Shown here: in pieces, positions 8,508 to 17,138 of the stretch
Layout of the letters: each line of letters opens with the position of its first letter
Position numbering within the stretch: position 1 is the first letter of the stretch
Source of the DNA: an uncultured Pelagibacteraceae bacterium
Lineage (GTDB): Bacteria > Pseudomonadota > Alphaproteobacteria > Pelagibacterales > Pelagibacteraceae
Length of the DNA: 64,000 nt
Direction of reading: 5' to 3'
Assembly: GCA_902623215.1 (NCBI GenBank)
Contig: CACNSS010000002.1
Location: 1 to 64,000, forward strand
Notes under the pieces: model-generated
Databases searched by the model: none
What the model saw: only the letters and a program-made list of their open reading frames with translations
What the model was told of the DNA's origin: nothing
Made by a program: the position numbers and the translations under genes

Positions 8508-9077
8508 TTAAGCTTCAAGCTCAACATCCCAATACAAATAATCCATCCAACTTTTATGTAAATAATTTGGAGGAAAATTTTTTCCGTTACGATGTAAATC
8601 TTCTGTTGAAGGTTGATAAGGGTACTGACTTAACTTCATTCCTGATGTTTTTAAAAGTTTACCACCCTTTTTAACATTACATTCAGAACAAGCTGTTACA
8701 ACATTATCCCAATTAGTTTCTCCCCCTTTAGATCTTGGCAACAAGTGATCAAAAGTTAGCTCTTCACCACTACCACAATATTGACAAGAAAATTTATCTC
8801 TTAAAAAAACGTTAAATCTTGTAAAACTTGGTTTAGTTTGGGGCACAATATAATTTTTTAATGCAATAACGCTCGGTAGCTGCATATTAAAAGATGGACT
8901 CCTAATTAATCTGTCATAACTACTTACTATAATGACTCTGTCTAAAAATACCGACTTTACAGTATCTTGCCAAGACCATAAAGATAAAGGATAGTAGCTT
9001 AGAGGTCTATAATCTGCATTTAAAACTAATGCAGGACATTTTTCTAAAGAAACATTTTGTTCAACAAAATTATTCAT
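8508..9077 (-). CDS. HNH endonuclease-domain protein
   Basis: A 189-aa protein with the conserved N-terminal block LVLNADYRPLSYYPLSLWSW and a C-terminal HNH/zinc finger: CQYCG (about 120-124), the catalytic stretch LTFDHLLPRSKGGETNWDNVV, and CSEC. This single-copy, chromosomally encoded HNH family is widespread in alphaproteobacteria without an assigned role; nothing nearby suggests restriction or phage. The gene converges on coq7 with a 3-bp gap. Confidence 0.88.
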   Translation of the reverse strand: MNNFVEQNVSLEKCPALVLNADYRPLSYYPLSLWSWQDTVKSVFLDRVIIVSSYDRLIRSPSFNMQLPSVIALKNYIVPQTKPSFTRFNVFLRDKFSCQYCGSGEELTFDHLLPRSKGGETNWDNVVTACSECNVKKGGKLLKTSGMKLSQYPYQPSTEDLHRNGKNFPPNYLHKSWMDYLYWDVELEA

Positions 9078-9115
9078 TAAGTAATAGTAGCTTAATTAAA
9101 AAATTATTTCAATAA

Positions 9116-9775
9116 TTAGCGATTATTAAATTTTTCTAAAATATAATTTAATCCTATGCTTGAAGCTTCTACTGGGATATGATGTCCACAATTTTTTATG
9201 AGTTGAGTTTCTACATTAACATTATTCCTAATAAAAAAGTCCTTAGCCTCAAGTAAAAAGTTGGGTGACACTATTTCATCTGCGTCACCATGAATCATCA
9301 AAATATCTGCATCAACATTTTTTTTTTTTATCAAATATTCTTGATTAATTATTTTTCCTGAAAAACCCACTATACAGCTATATCTTTGATCAGAGATTAA
9401 TCCCAAGTTTAATGACATCATACACCCCTGGCTAAAACCAGATAAACAAATTTTATTATTCTGTAAGTTAAACTCATTTTTTATTTCATTTATAAATTTA
9501 TTTAGTTTAGTCTCTGCTTTTTTAGACTCATCTAGAATATATTGAGGATCATCCTTTGATAAATCAAACCACTGATAACCTGAAGGGTTTATTTTGCATT
9601 TTTCATGACCGTTTGGGCAAATAAAAATTGTGTTAGGCAAATGACGTCTCCAGCCTAAAGATAAAATACTAATGTCTTGACCATCGCCCCCATATCCATG
9701 GAGTAAAATTATTGCATTCTCAATTTCTAAACCCTTCTCAGGTTTCAATATTATTGAATCAAGACAAAATGTCAT
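9116..9775 (-). CDS. Phospholipase/carboxylesterase-type alpha/beta hydrolase
   Basis: A 219-aa cytosolic serine hydrolase. The oxyanion region LLHGYGGDGQD, nucleophile elbow GFSQG (Ser), acid loop HGDADEIVSP (Asp) and GHHIPVE (His) give a complete triad in canonical order. It resembles the EstB/YpfH carboxylesterase group, which acts on short acyl or lysophospholipid esters; the substrate is not known. It reads divergently from the HIG1-like gene, with 48 bp between. Confidence 0.85.
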   Translation of the reverse strand: MTFCLDSIILKPEKGLEIENAIILLHGYGGDGQDISILSLGWRRHLPNTIFICPNGHEKCKINPSGYQWFDLSKDDPQYILDESKKAETKLNKFINEIKNEFNLQNNKICLSGFSQGCMMSLNLGLISDQRYSCIVGFSGKIINQEYLIKKKNVDADILMIHGDADEIVSPNFLLEAKDFFIRNNVNVETQLIKNCGHHIPVEASSIGLNYILEKFNNR

Positions 9776-9823
9776 AGTTTGTAATTAATGTTTTTTTAAT
9801 GTAGAACACCCTACAATAAACTG

Positions 9824-10027
9824 ATGATTTCTGAAATAATTTTAAAAGTATTATCAATAGCACTATTAATTGTAGTTGGAGTAGTCCTTATTCTTGGAAT
9901 TGGAACTTTATTTAAAGGTGGAGAGACTAGTAAAAAATATTCAAATAAGTTAATGCAGTTGAGAGTGATATTACAATTTATAGCTATTATCGTATTAGTG
10001 GGATTTGCATATTTTTTTAAAAATTAG
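9824..10027 (+). CDS. HIG1-domain twin-transmembrane protein
   Basis: A 67-aa protein with two membrane helices flanking the motif GGETSKKYSNKLMQLRVILQ, the core of the HIG1/RCF1 family. Mitochondrial relatives help cytochrome c oxidase assembly and supercomplexes; bacterial members have little characterisation, so a respiratory role is inference. Its stop shares bases with the stop of the convergent tlpA-type gene. Confidence 0.8.
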   Translation: MISEIILKVLSIALLIVVGVVLILGIGTLFKGGETSKKYSNKLMQLRVILQFIAIIVLVGFAYFFKN

Positions 10028-10533
10028 TTGTAATTTTTTAGCCACTGAATAAATTTTTCTTCATTAAAATCTATCGAACCAATAATCCTTGCAAACTCTT
10101 TGCCATTTTTATTTATTAAAATTGAAGTCGGAATTCCTCTTAACCCAAATTTTTTTGTTAAATTAATATTTTCATCAAAATATAAATTTAAATTTTTTAT
10201 ATCTAGATCATCAAAAAATTTTTTTGCTTTTTTAATATTATCCTGTCCAACATTTACAGGAAAAATTTTAAGATTATTTAAATCTTTATTTGATTTCAAT
10301 AAGTCTAATGATGGCATCTCCTCTTTACATGGAGCACACCAAGTTGCCCAAAAATTTAATAATAAAATATTTCCTTTGTAATTACTTAAATTTAATTGAT
10401 TATTTTGATCATCTAAAAAGGTTAAATTTGTATATTCTCTTAATTCTTTATTAATTATAAGGTTTTTAATATTTGGGGTTTCGTTTGCAAAAGTATTTGA
10501 AATTAAAAATATAAATATTAGTAAAAATCTCAT
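10024..10533 (-). CDS. TlpA/ResA-type thiol-disulfide protein
   Basis: Secreted thioredoxin-fold protein, 169 aa. The N-terminus MRFLLIFIFLISNTFA is a signal peptide, and NFWATWCAPCKEEMPSL carries the CxxC active site near residue 86. The cis-Pro loop is RGIPTSILI. Family members reduce cytochrome c apoprotein or copper-site thiols in the periplasm. Convergent with the HIG1-like gene, sharing the bases TTAG as both stops; divergent from argH with 24 bp between. Confidence 0.87.
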   Translation of the reverse strand: MRFLLIFIFLISNTFANETPNIKNLIINKELREYTNLTFLDDQNNQLNLSNYKGNILLLNFWATWCAPCKEEMPSLDLLKSNKDLNNLKIFPVNVGQDNIKKAKKFFDDLDIKNLNLYFDENINLTKKFGLRGIPTSILINKNGKEFARIIGSIDFNEEKFIQWLKNYN

Positions 10534-10557
10534 ATTAAAAAGGTATAAATAGTTATC

Positions 10558-11949
10558 ATGGTAAAAAATAAAAACAATAAGGCAATTTGGAATAGCCGAA
10601 TTAAAACAAAGACATCTGTTCTCTATAAAAGATATGGGAGCTCAATTAACATTGATAAAAAACTTTTTAAAGAAGATATAATCGGATCTGTTGCTCACGT
10701 AGAAATGCTTTTTAAACAAAAGATTATTTCTTTTAAAATTAAAAATAAAATTATCTATGGCCTTAATAAAATTGAAAAAGAAATACTAAATAAGAAGTTT
10801 GAATTTAATGAAGAATTTGAAGATATTCATATGAACATAGAAAAAAGACTCACACAATTGATAGGTGACGATGCAGGCTACATTCACACGGCCAGATCAA
10901 GAAATGATCAAGTTATTACAGATTTAAAGATATGGATGAAATCAGCAACTCAAAATATAGACTCAAATTTAAAAAAATTGATCAAAACCAATCTTAAGAT
11001 TGCTGAAAAAAATATTAAAACTATTATGCCAGGTTTCACTCACTTAAAAAACGCTCAAGCTTTATCTTTAGGTCATTACTTAATGTCTTATGTTGAAATG
11101 TTTACTAGAGATAGAAAAAGATTTTTAAATAATTTCGAAAGTCTTAATGAAAATCCTCTTGGTGTATGTGCATTAACAGGAACTTCTTTCAATATTGATA
11201 GAAAATTTACAACAAAAAAATTAGGTTTTAAAAGCCCTACCAATAATTCTGTAGATACGATATCAGACAGAGATTTTGTTACAGACTTTTTATATAGTTG
11301 TTCTGTATGTGCAATGCATATATCTAGAATAGCTGAGGAATTAATAATTTGGAACTCTGATGGTTTTAATTTAATAAATTTATCAGACAAAATTGTAACA
11401 GGATCTTCCATTATGCCTCAAAAAAAAAATCCAGATATGCTAGAATTTTTGAGAGGAAAGACGGGTGGAATGTACGGAAATTTATTTTCAATGTTAACTG
11501 TGCTTAAAGGTTTGCCGTTATCTTATTATAAAGATCTTCAGGAAGATAAAGAGATAATTTTTAAAACTAACGATACTTTAAATAACTGTTTAAAAATTCT
11601 TGATGAAATTTTAAATAATTTTAGCCCTAATAAAAAAAGAATGTTAGAACTGGCCAGCAGTGGTTACATTACTGCGACCGATTTAGCTGACTATATTGTT
11701 AAAAATCATTCTAGATCTTTCCGAGAAGCTTATCAAAAAACAGCTGCTATAATAAATATGGCTGAGAAAAGAAAAAAAAGGCTAGATGAGTTATCATTAT
11801 ATGATTTAAAAAAAATTGAACCAAATTTGACAAAGGATGTTCTAAAAGTATTTGATTTAAATAATTCTGTAAATTCAAAGAAATCATATGGAGGAACTGC
11901 TTTTGCTAATATTAAAAAAATGGTAATAAAATATAAGAAACAATTATGA
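10558..11949 (+). CDS. argH: Argininosuccinate lyase
   Basis: Last step of arginine synthesis: argininosuccinate to arginine plus fumarate. The superfamily signature GSSIMPQKKNPD lies near residue 282, and HTARSRNDQV and TGTSFNID mark the active site. 463 aa is standard. It starts an argH / small lipoprotein / lysA / plsC run in which the first three genes overlap by 4 bp each (ATGA), indicating translational coupling. The N-terminus (WNSRIKTKTSVLYKRYGSS) is somewhat divergent, but length and motifs are intact. Confidence 0.95.
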   Translation: MVKNKNNKAIWNSRIKTKTSVLYKRYGSSINIDKKLFKEDIIGSVAHVEMLFKQKIISFKIKNKIIYGLNKIEKEILNKKFEFNEEFEDIHMNIEKRLTQLIGDDAGYIHTARSRNDQVITDLKIWMKSATQNIDSNLKKLIKTNLKIAEKNIKTIMPGFTHLKNAQALSLGHYLMSYVEMFTRDRKRFLNNFESLNENPLGVCALTGTSFNIDRKFTTKKLGFKSPTNNSVDTISDRDFVTDFLYSCSVCAMHISRIAEELIIWNSDGFNLINLSDKIVTGSSIMPQKKNPDMLEFLRGKTGGMYGNLFSMLTVLKGLPLSYYKDLQEDKEIIFKTNDTLNNCLKILDEILNNFSPNKKRMLELASSGYITATDLADYIVKNHSRSFREAYQKTAAIINMAEKRKKRLDELSLYDLKKIEPNLTKDVLKVFDLNNSVNSKKSYGGTAFANIKKMVIKYKKQL

Positions 11950-12071
11950 CGAAAAAATTTTATCTTTTAATAATAATTTGCCTACTAGTAATGTCTTGTG
12001 GAAAAAGGGGAGATCCTACTTATAAAGAACCAACTTCCAAAATGCCTTATTATGTTACAAAATATTCATGA
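11946..12071 (+). CDS. LptM-like small lipoprotein between argH and lysA
   Basis: A 41-aa ORF below the track cutoff: MTKKFYLLIIICLLVMSC, then GKRGDPTYKEP. It has a short charged N-terminus, a hydrophobic core and a lipobox LVMSC, so the mature lipoprotein would begin at Cys18. The sequence after the Cys (CGKRGDPxYxxP) matches the LptM/YifL pattern (CGxKGPLYxP in E. coli), whose protein helps mature the LPS translocon LptD. YifL-type genes commonly sit next to lysA or dapF, as here. Both ends overlap neighbours by 4 bp (ATGA). Membership in the LptM group is inference from motif plus position. Confidence 0.8.
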   Translation: MTKKFYLLIIICLLVMSCGKRGDPTYKEPTSKMPYYVTKYS

Positions 12072-13282
12072 GATATGTAAACAAAAATTTTTTTATTGAA
12101 GGTATTAAAGCATCTTATTTAGCCAAGAAATTTGGAACTCCACTTTATTGTTATTCATTAAAAAGGCTTAAGAATAACATTAGGAATTTAAAAAATGATT
12201 TTAAAAAAATTGACCCAATTATATGCTTTTCTGTAAAATCTAATCCCAATATAAATTTGCTAAGCGAAATTGGCAAACAAGGTTTGGGTGCTGATGTTGT
12301 TTCAATTGGCGAACTAATGAAAGCCCTTAAGGCTGGTATAAAACCAAAAAATATTGTTTTTTCAGGAGTTGGTAAAACTAAATTTGAAATTGAATACGCA
12401 ATTAAAAAAAAAATTTTTCTTATAAATGCAGAGTCTAAAAATGAAATTTTACAAATAGAAAAAATTGCTAGGAAGCACAAAACTAAAGTTAATGTAGGCA
12501 TAAGATTAAATCCAAATACTGACGCAAAAACTTTGAGCCAAATATCAACGGGGAAAAAAGAAAATAAATTTGGGGTTTCAGACAAAGTATTCCTGACACT
12601 TGTTAAATATGTGAAAAAATCAAAAAATTTAAATTTGAAATGCTTAAGTGTCCATATAGGAAGTCAAATCTTAGACTCTAAGCCATATGAGAAAATGCTG
12701 AGGATACTTGATAAAATTATAAAAAAAACCAAGTTCAATTTTGAATACGTTGATTTAGGCGGCGGAATGGGAATTAGTTACAATAATAAGGAGAAAACTT
12801 TAAATCTAGATAAATATTCTAATAGTATAAAAAAATTTATAAAAAAAAATAAATCAAAAATTATTCTAGAACCAGGTAGATCTATTATTGGTAATACAGG
12901 GGTTTTAATATCAAGAGTAATTTACAATAAAGAAGGATACAAAAAAAATTTTATAATATTAGATGCAGCCATGAATGATCTTATGCGGCCAGCCTTATAT
13001 AATGCAAAACATGAGATTAAACCAGTTGTAAAAAATAATGGCTACGCAAATAAAGTTTATGAGTTTGTTGGTCCAATTTGTGAAAGCACTGATAATTTTG
13101 GATCATATAGAAAATTTCAAAAATTAAAAGAGAATGATTTAATTATAATTTGTGATGTTGGAGCTTATGGGATATCCTTAAGCTCAAATTATAATTTAAG
13201 ACCCAAGCCAGCAGAAATATTAATTAAAAAAACAAAAGCTAGTGTGATCTCAAAAAGACAAAAACTTATTGAAATAATATAA
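12068..13282 (+). CDS. lysA: Diaminopimelate decarboxylase
   Basis: PLP enzyme converting meso-diaminopimelate to lysine. The PLP lysine lies in CFSVKSNPN (about 57), the glycine-rich phosphate loop in VDLGGGMGI, EPGRSI follows, and the active-site Cys of the partner subunit is in GPICESTD. 404 aa is close to the usual 410-430. It overlaps the LptM-like ORF by 4 bp. With dapB later in the window it covers two steps of the DAP/lysine pathway. Confidence 0.95.
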   Translation: MRYVNKNFFIEGIKASYLAKKFGTPLYCYSLKRLKNNIRNLKNDFKKIDPIICFSVKSNPNINLLSEIGKQGLGADVVSIGELMKALKAGIKPKNIVFSGVGKTKFEIEYAIKKKIFLINAESKNEILQIEKIARKHKTKVNVGIRLNPNTDAKTLSQISTGKKENKFGVSDKVFLTLVKYVKKSKNLNLKCLSVHIGSQILDSKPYEKMLRILDKIIKKTKFNFEYVDLGGGMGISYNNKEKTLNLDKYSNSIKKFIKKNKSKIILEPGRSIIGNTGVLISRVIYNKEGYKKNFIILDAAMNDLMRPALYNAKHEIKPVVKNNGYANKVYEFVGPICESTDNFGSYRKFQKLKENDLIIICDVGAYGISLSSNYNLRPKPAEILIKKTKASVISKRQKLIEII

Positions 13283-13294
13283 AGTTATCTGAAT

Positions 13295-13996
13295 ATGATA
13301 AGAAACTTTTTGTTTTCGTTTTTATTTTTCTCAGGAATTATCTTCATATCAATAATTTTTTTACCCTCACTTTTTTTACCACAAAAAATTACCTTATTTG
13401 GGGGAAAACTTATGGGTTATTGGTCTAAATATTGTCTGAAAATCATTCTATCAACTAAGATAGTTGTTAAAGGAAAAGATAATATGATAAATGATAAAAA
13501 ATTTTTTATCGCTTGTTCACATCAATCAATGTTTGAAACTTTTTTCCTTCAAACAGTTTTTAATTCACCAGTTTTTATTTTGAAAAAGGAACTTACTAAA
13601 ATTCCTGTTTTTGGATGGTATTTAAAAAAGATTGGCTCTATCTCAATAAAACGAGATAAGATTACCAGAGATAATCTCAATTTTTTTGAGGATATTTCAG
13701 AAACAATTCAGAATTCTGAGAGACCAATAGTTATTTTTCCACAGGGGACAAGAGTATTACCAGAAGATCGACCACCCTTTAAAAAAGGAGCATCACGAAT
13801 TTATGAGAAATTAAATATTTTCTGTCAACCAATTGCAATCAATTCTGGTTATGTATGGCCTAAAAACGGTATTAAAAAAACTAATAAAGTAATTACTATA
13901 TCTATACTTGAACCAATTAAACCTGGATTACAAAAAGAGGAATTTTTACAAGTACTTGAAAAAAAAATTTACAATGAACTAGACTTAGTTAGCTAG
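13295..13996 (+). CDS. plsC: 1-acyl-sn-glycerol-3-phosphate acyltransferase
   Basis: Membrane-associated acyltransferase making phosphatidic acid. An N-terminal membrane helix is followed by the catalytic HX4(D/E) motif SHQSMFET (with Glu rather than Asp, as is common in alphaproteobacterial PlsC) and the glycerol-phosphate motif FPQGTR. KKGASRIYEKL and PIAINSG continue the family pattern. 233 aa is typical. Last gene of the argH run; its TAG stop shares the palindrome CTAG with the stop of the convergent dnaN. Confidence 0.9.
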   Translation: MIRNFLFSFLFFSGIIFISIIFLPSLFLPQKITLFGGKLMGYWSKYCLKIILSTKIVVKGKDNMINDKKFFIACSHQSMFETFFLQTVFNSPVFILKKELTKIPVFGWYLKKIGSISIKRDKITRDNLNFFEDISETIQNSERPIVIFPQGTRVLPEDRPPFKKGASRIYEKLNIFCQPIAINSGYVWPKNGIKKTNKVITISILEPIKPGLQKEEFLQVLEKKIYNELDLVS

Positions 13997-15105
13997 CCTT
14001 TCATTGGCATTACAATAAAAATACTATCAAAGTCACTAGGATCTTTAATTAAAACAGGTGAACCAGTATCATTAAAATGTAATTCAATTCTTTCACCCTC
14101 TAGCTGCGATGCTACATCTATCAAGTATCTTGAGTTAAAACTAATTTCTAAATCATAATCAAATTTTGTCACTAATGTTTCATTACCATCACCACTATTA
14201 GTATTGTTAACTGATAAATTCAGCGTATCTTTTGATAAATTGAATTTTACACCATCTTTTTTATCAAGAGACACAGATGCAACTCTATCAACAGAGTTTA
14301 AAAATAACTTTAAATCAATTTCTAACTTTTTTTGATTATTTTTGGGGATTACTTGTATGTAATTTGGGAATTTACCATCGATAAGCTTTGAAATAAGAAT
14401 ACTGTTACTTAATTCAAATTTAATTTTTGATTTCATATTTGAAATTTTTACTTCGCCATCATAATTATCTAGGATAGTGCATAACTGAAAAATAGTTTTC
14501 TTGGGTAAAATAATAGGCTCAAAATCAACTTGTTTTTCTAATCTTATTTTAGAAATAGACATTCTATGACTATCAGTTGCAACTGCGGTTAAATATTTTT
14601 TTTCATCAACCTCGGTTTGATGAAGATATATTCCACTTAAATAATGTCGTGTCTCATCGTTTGAGACTGAAAACTTACATTTATTTAATAACTTAAGAAA
14701 TTGTTTTGATTTTATCGAAAATTCGTTATGATTAAAGTTTTCATCTGTGGCGGGATATTCAGAGTGACTTATACAATTAAGATTAAAAATAGATTTATCC
14801 GATTCTAGGTGAAGTTTATTTTTATCATTTAGAGTTAAATTTATTTTTTTTCCAGATGAAATTTTTCTCACTATATCATACATAATTGATGATGTAGTTG
14901 TAGTTTTACCTTCCTCAACTACCTCAATATTATTAATTCGATGAATAAAAATTAGGTCTAAGTCCGTCGCAGTCAAAATTAATTTAGAGTTATGTGCGCT
15001 TAAAAGAATATTAGATAAAATTGGTAATGTGCTTCTTTTCTCAATAACTCCTTGGCAATAATTTAACGCTTGTTGTAAATCCTGTTGGTTTACACTAAAT
15101 TTCAT
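13993..15105 (-). CDS. dnaN: DNA polymerase III beta sliding clamp
   Basis: 370-aa processivity clamp with three clamp subdomains. MKFSVNQQDLQQALNYCQGVIEKRSTLPIL is the typical first strand-helix, and the C-terminus ends in IVMPMKG, close to the canonical VMPMRL ending. Its start overlaps the dnaA stop by 11 bp, so the two are coupled in the usual dnaA-dnaN order. It serves replication and the beta-binding repair polymerases. Confidence 0.96.
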   Translation of the reverse strand: MKFSVNQQDLQQALNYCQGVIEKRSTLPILSNILLSAHNSKLILTATDLDLIFIHRINNIEVVEEGKTTTTSSIMYDIVRKISSGKKINLTLNDKNKLHLESDKSIFNLNCISHSEYPATDENFNHNEFSIKSKQFLKLLNKCKFSVSNDETRHYLSGIYLHQTEVDEKKYLTAVATDSHRMSISKIRLEKQVDFEPIILPKKTIFQLCTILDNYDGEVKISNMKSKIKFELSNSILISKLIDGKFPNYIQVIPKNNQKKLEIDLKLFLNSVDRVASVSLDKKDGVKFNLSKDTLNLSVNNTNSGDGNETLVTKFDYDLEISFNSRYLIDVASQLEGERIELHFNDTGSPVLIKDPSDFDSIFIVMPMKG

Positions 15106-16510
15106 TTTCTTTATTATTGTACAATATTTGGTTTTTTAACTTATCAATATTTTCAGCCATCTCTTTGTCGTTCTCTTTTAGTTTCTCAATAGTTTTTACA
15201 GAATGAATTATAGTAGTGTGATCTCTATTTGAAAATTCTCGACCTATCTCTGGTAAAGATTTTGGTGTTAGTATTTTTGTGAGATATATAGCTGTTTGTC
15301 TGGGTCTTACTAAATATCTTGATCTTCTCGAGGATAACATTTCGTTTTTACTAATTTTAAAAAATTTGCACACCAAAGTTTGTATCAAATCAATTGTAAC
15401 TTTATTTTCATTTATGTTTAGAAGGTCTTTTAAAACAACTTTTGCCTCTGCTAAATTGGGTAATTTGTTGTAAATTCTTGAAAAAGAAATTAAACGATTA
15501 ATAGCCCCAACTAACTCCCGTATACTGTTAGAGATTTCAAGACTGATAAAATCTCTAATTTCCCCCGGAATATCTATCTTATCTGGATAAAGTTTATTCA
15601 ACTCTTCAATTTTTCTCTCAATTATATTTTTTCTTAATTCAAGATCGGGTTTTTGAATGTCAACAACTAACCCACCAGAAAATCTTGATTTTATCCTCTC
15701 TTGAATTCTAGATAGTTTATTTGGAGGTCTATCTGCAGATACTATAATTTGACTACCTTTTTCTAATAAGGCATTAAAAGTATGAAAAAACTCTTCTTGC
15801 ATGGCTTCTTTTCCGTTCATAAACTGTATATCATCAATTAGTAATATATCTGTATTTCGAAAATATTCTTTGAATTTTACCATATCATTTGCCTTTATAG
15901 ATTTAATAAATTGGTACATAAATCTTTCGGCTGGAATAAACATTACTTTCTTACTCTTTTTTAATTCAAAGCCTATGGCATTCAAAAGGTGTGTTTTTCC
16001 CATCCCAACACCACCATAAATATACAAAGGATTATACTGTGAAATATTTTCTGTAACTTTTAATGAAGCCTCGTAAGCAAGTTTATTACTTCTGCCAGTT
16101 ATAAAATTTTCGAATCTTTTGTTATAATCAACACGATTATATTGAAGAAGAGAGTCCTTTAAAAAAGATATATTCTCACTTTTTCTCGGTGGTATGTTAA
16201 CGTCATCCTTTTCAGAATTTTGATTTTTTTCTATAATTCTAAATTCAATTCTAGTTAAATCTTTTTTAAATCTTTTTACAATTTTTAAAATCTGGTCTAA
16301 ATATCTCGAAGTTATCCAATCTCTTATAAATCTAGTCGGTACCGATATTAATATATAGCTGCTAAATTCCTCAATAAAGTCAATTTTTTTTAACCAACTT
16401 TCATAAACTTCAGAGCCTAATTTTTTTCTCATCTCATTTTGAACTAGTTCCCAATCTAACTTGTTTAATTTTGATTTGTTTAAATCTTGATTTTTGTAGG
16501 TATTTTCCAT
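15095..16510 (-). CDS. dnaA: Chromosomal replication initiator DnaA
   Basis: AAA+ initiator of replication, 471 aa. Domain I is W-rich at the N-terminus; Walker A YGGVGMGKTHLLNAIG lies near 165; Walker B is LLIDDIQFM; sensor regions follow. Domain IV carries RPRQTAIYLTK and the DnaA-box recognition motif NRDHTTIIHSV. Transcription would come from the 315-bp gap upstream (16511-16825), which contains repeated TCTACGATTGTG-type elements. Overlaps dnaN. Confidence 0.97.
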   Translation of the reverse strand: MENTYKNQDLNKSKLNKLDWELVQNEMRKKLGSEVYESWLKKIDFIEEFSSYILISVPTRFIRDWITSRYLDQILKIVKRFKKDLTRIEFRIIEKNQNSEKDDVNIPPRKSENISFLKDSLLQYNRVDYNKRFENFITGRSNKLAYEASLKVTENISQYNPLYIYGGVGMGKTHLLNAIGFELKKSKKVMFIPAERFMYQFIKSIKANDMVKFKEYFRNTDILLIDDIQFMNGKEAMQEEFFHTFNALLEKGSQIIVSADRPPNKLSRIQERIKSRFSGGLVVDIQKPDLELRKNIIERKIEELNKLYPDKIDIPGEIRDFISLEISNSIRELVGAINRLISFSRIYNKLPNLAEAKVVLKDLLNINENKVTIDLIQTLVCKFFKISKNEMLSSRRSRYLVRPRQTAIYLTKILTPKSLPEIGREFSNRDHTTIIHSVKTIEKLKENDKEMAENIDKLKNQILYNNKENEI

Positions 16511-16825
16511 ATTTGTGAAGAGACATTAGTAAGGCTATAATAAAAATTATTTCAACAAAATATTTTATAAATTTAAAAAAAAATAAAATCTACGATTGTG
16601 CAGTGTCAAAAATTTAAAAATGAAAAATTAAAATCTACGATTGTGTAAAATTATTCAAATAAAAAATTTTTTTTGTTTTTTAAAAAAAAGTTTATTAATA
16701 AAATTTATGATTGAATTAAAATAGTTCGCAATATTTACTAAATCTAAATATTGTGTAGTATGTAGTTCTAGTTATAGATTTTGTAGATCCTGAGGTTGTA
16801 TATTTCAAACAACTTTCAATATAAA
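16511..16825. other. 315-bp non-coding region between rpsT and dnaA
   Basis: The longest gene-free stretch apart from the region around the 25-aa peptide. It is extremely A/T-rich and carries two exact 17-base direct repeats and a degenerate third copy (listed separately). I see no ORF with coding character and no tRNA. It must hold the dnaA promoter and the end of the rpsT transcript; TTGAAA on the minus strand about 40 bp before dnaA is a weak -35 candidate without a convincing -10. Origin function is possible but not shown by the sequence alone. Confidence 0.6.
16584..16645 (-). repeat. Direct repeats upstream of dnaA, 45 bp apart
   Basis: TAAAATCTACGATTGTG occurs exactly at 16584-16600 and 16629-16645, and a looser copy (AATCTAAATATTGTG) at 16741-16755. 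On the dnaA coding strand each reads CACAATCGTAGATTTTA. The second exact copy extends to TTTTACACA, which matches the DnaA box TTATCCACA at 7 of 9 positions. Candidate DnaA or other regulator sites controlling dnaA. Confidence 0.65.
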
Positions 16826-17086
16826 CTATATTGATGATATTTTTTTCGTAATTCTTGAAATATTCCTTGAGGCATTTTGTTTTTTAATTATCCCAGTTTT
16901 GGCGATCTTCATTAATTCAGAATTCAACTTGGGTAAGAATTTCAAAGCTTCTGACTTATCTTTTTTCTCAATTAGAAGACTCATCTTCTTTATTGCGTTT
17001 TTATATCTGCTTTTTCTAATTTTGTTCACAGAAGTTTGTTTTGATATCCTTCTTATTCTTTTAATTGCAGATTTAGTATTAGCCAT
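16826..17086 (-). CDS. rpsT: 30S ribosomal protein S20
   Basis: Small basic primary 16S rRNA-binding protein, 86 aa. The start is ATG 17086 (MANTKSAIKRIRRISKQ), the conserved S20 N-terminus; the track start 39 bases upstream adds unrelated residues. The C-terminus KTGIIKKQNASRNISRITKKI fits. It lies between mutM and dnaA, as in many alphaproteobacteria. Confidence 0.95.
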   Translation of the reverse strand: MANTKSAIKRIRRISKQTSVNKIRKSRYKNAIKKMSLLIEKKDKSEALKFLPKLNSELMKIAKTGIIKKQNASRNISRITKKISSI

Positions 17087-17138
17087 TTTCGAAGGGGGTA
17101 TAGCTTGTGAAATAGTATCGGTCAATCAAATAATTCAT

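Noticed and set aside
16511-16825. Calling this gap oriC
   Set aside because: There is only one weak DnaA-box match; many alphaproteobacterial origins are not at dnaA. GC skew would be needed.
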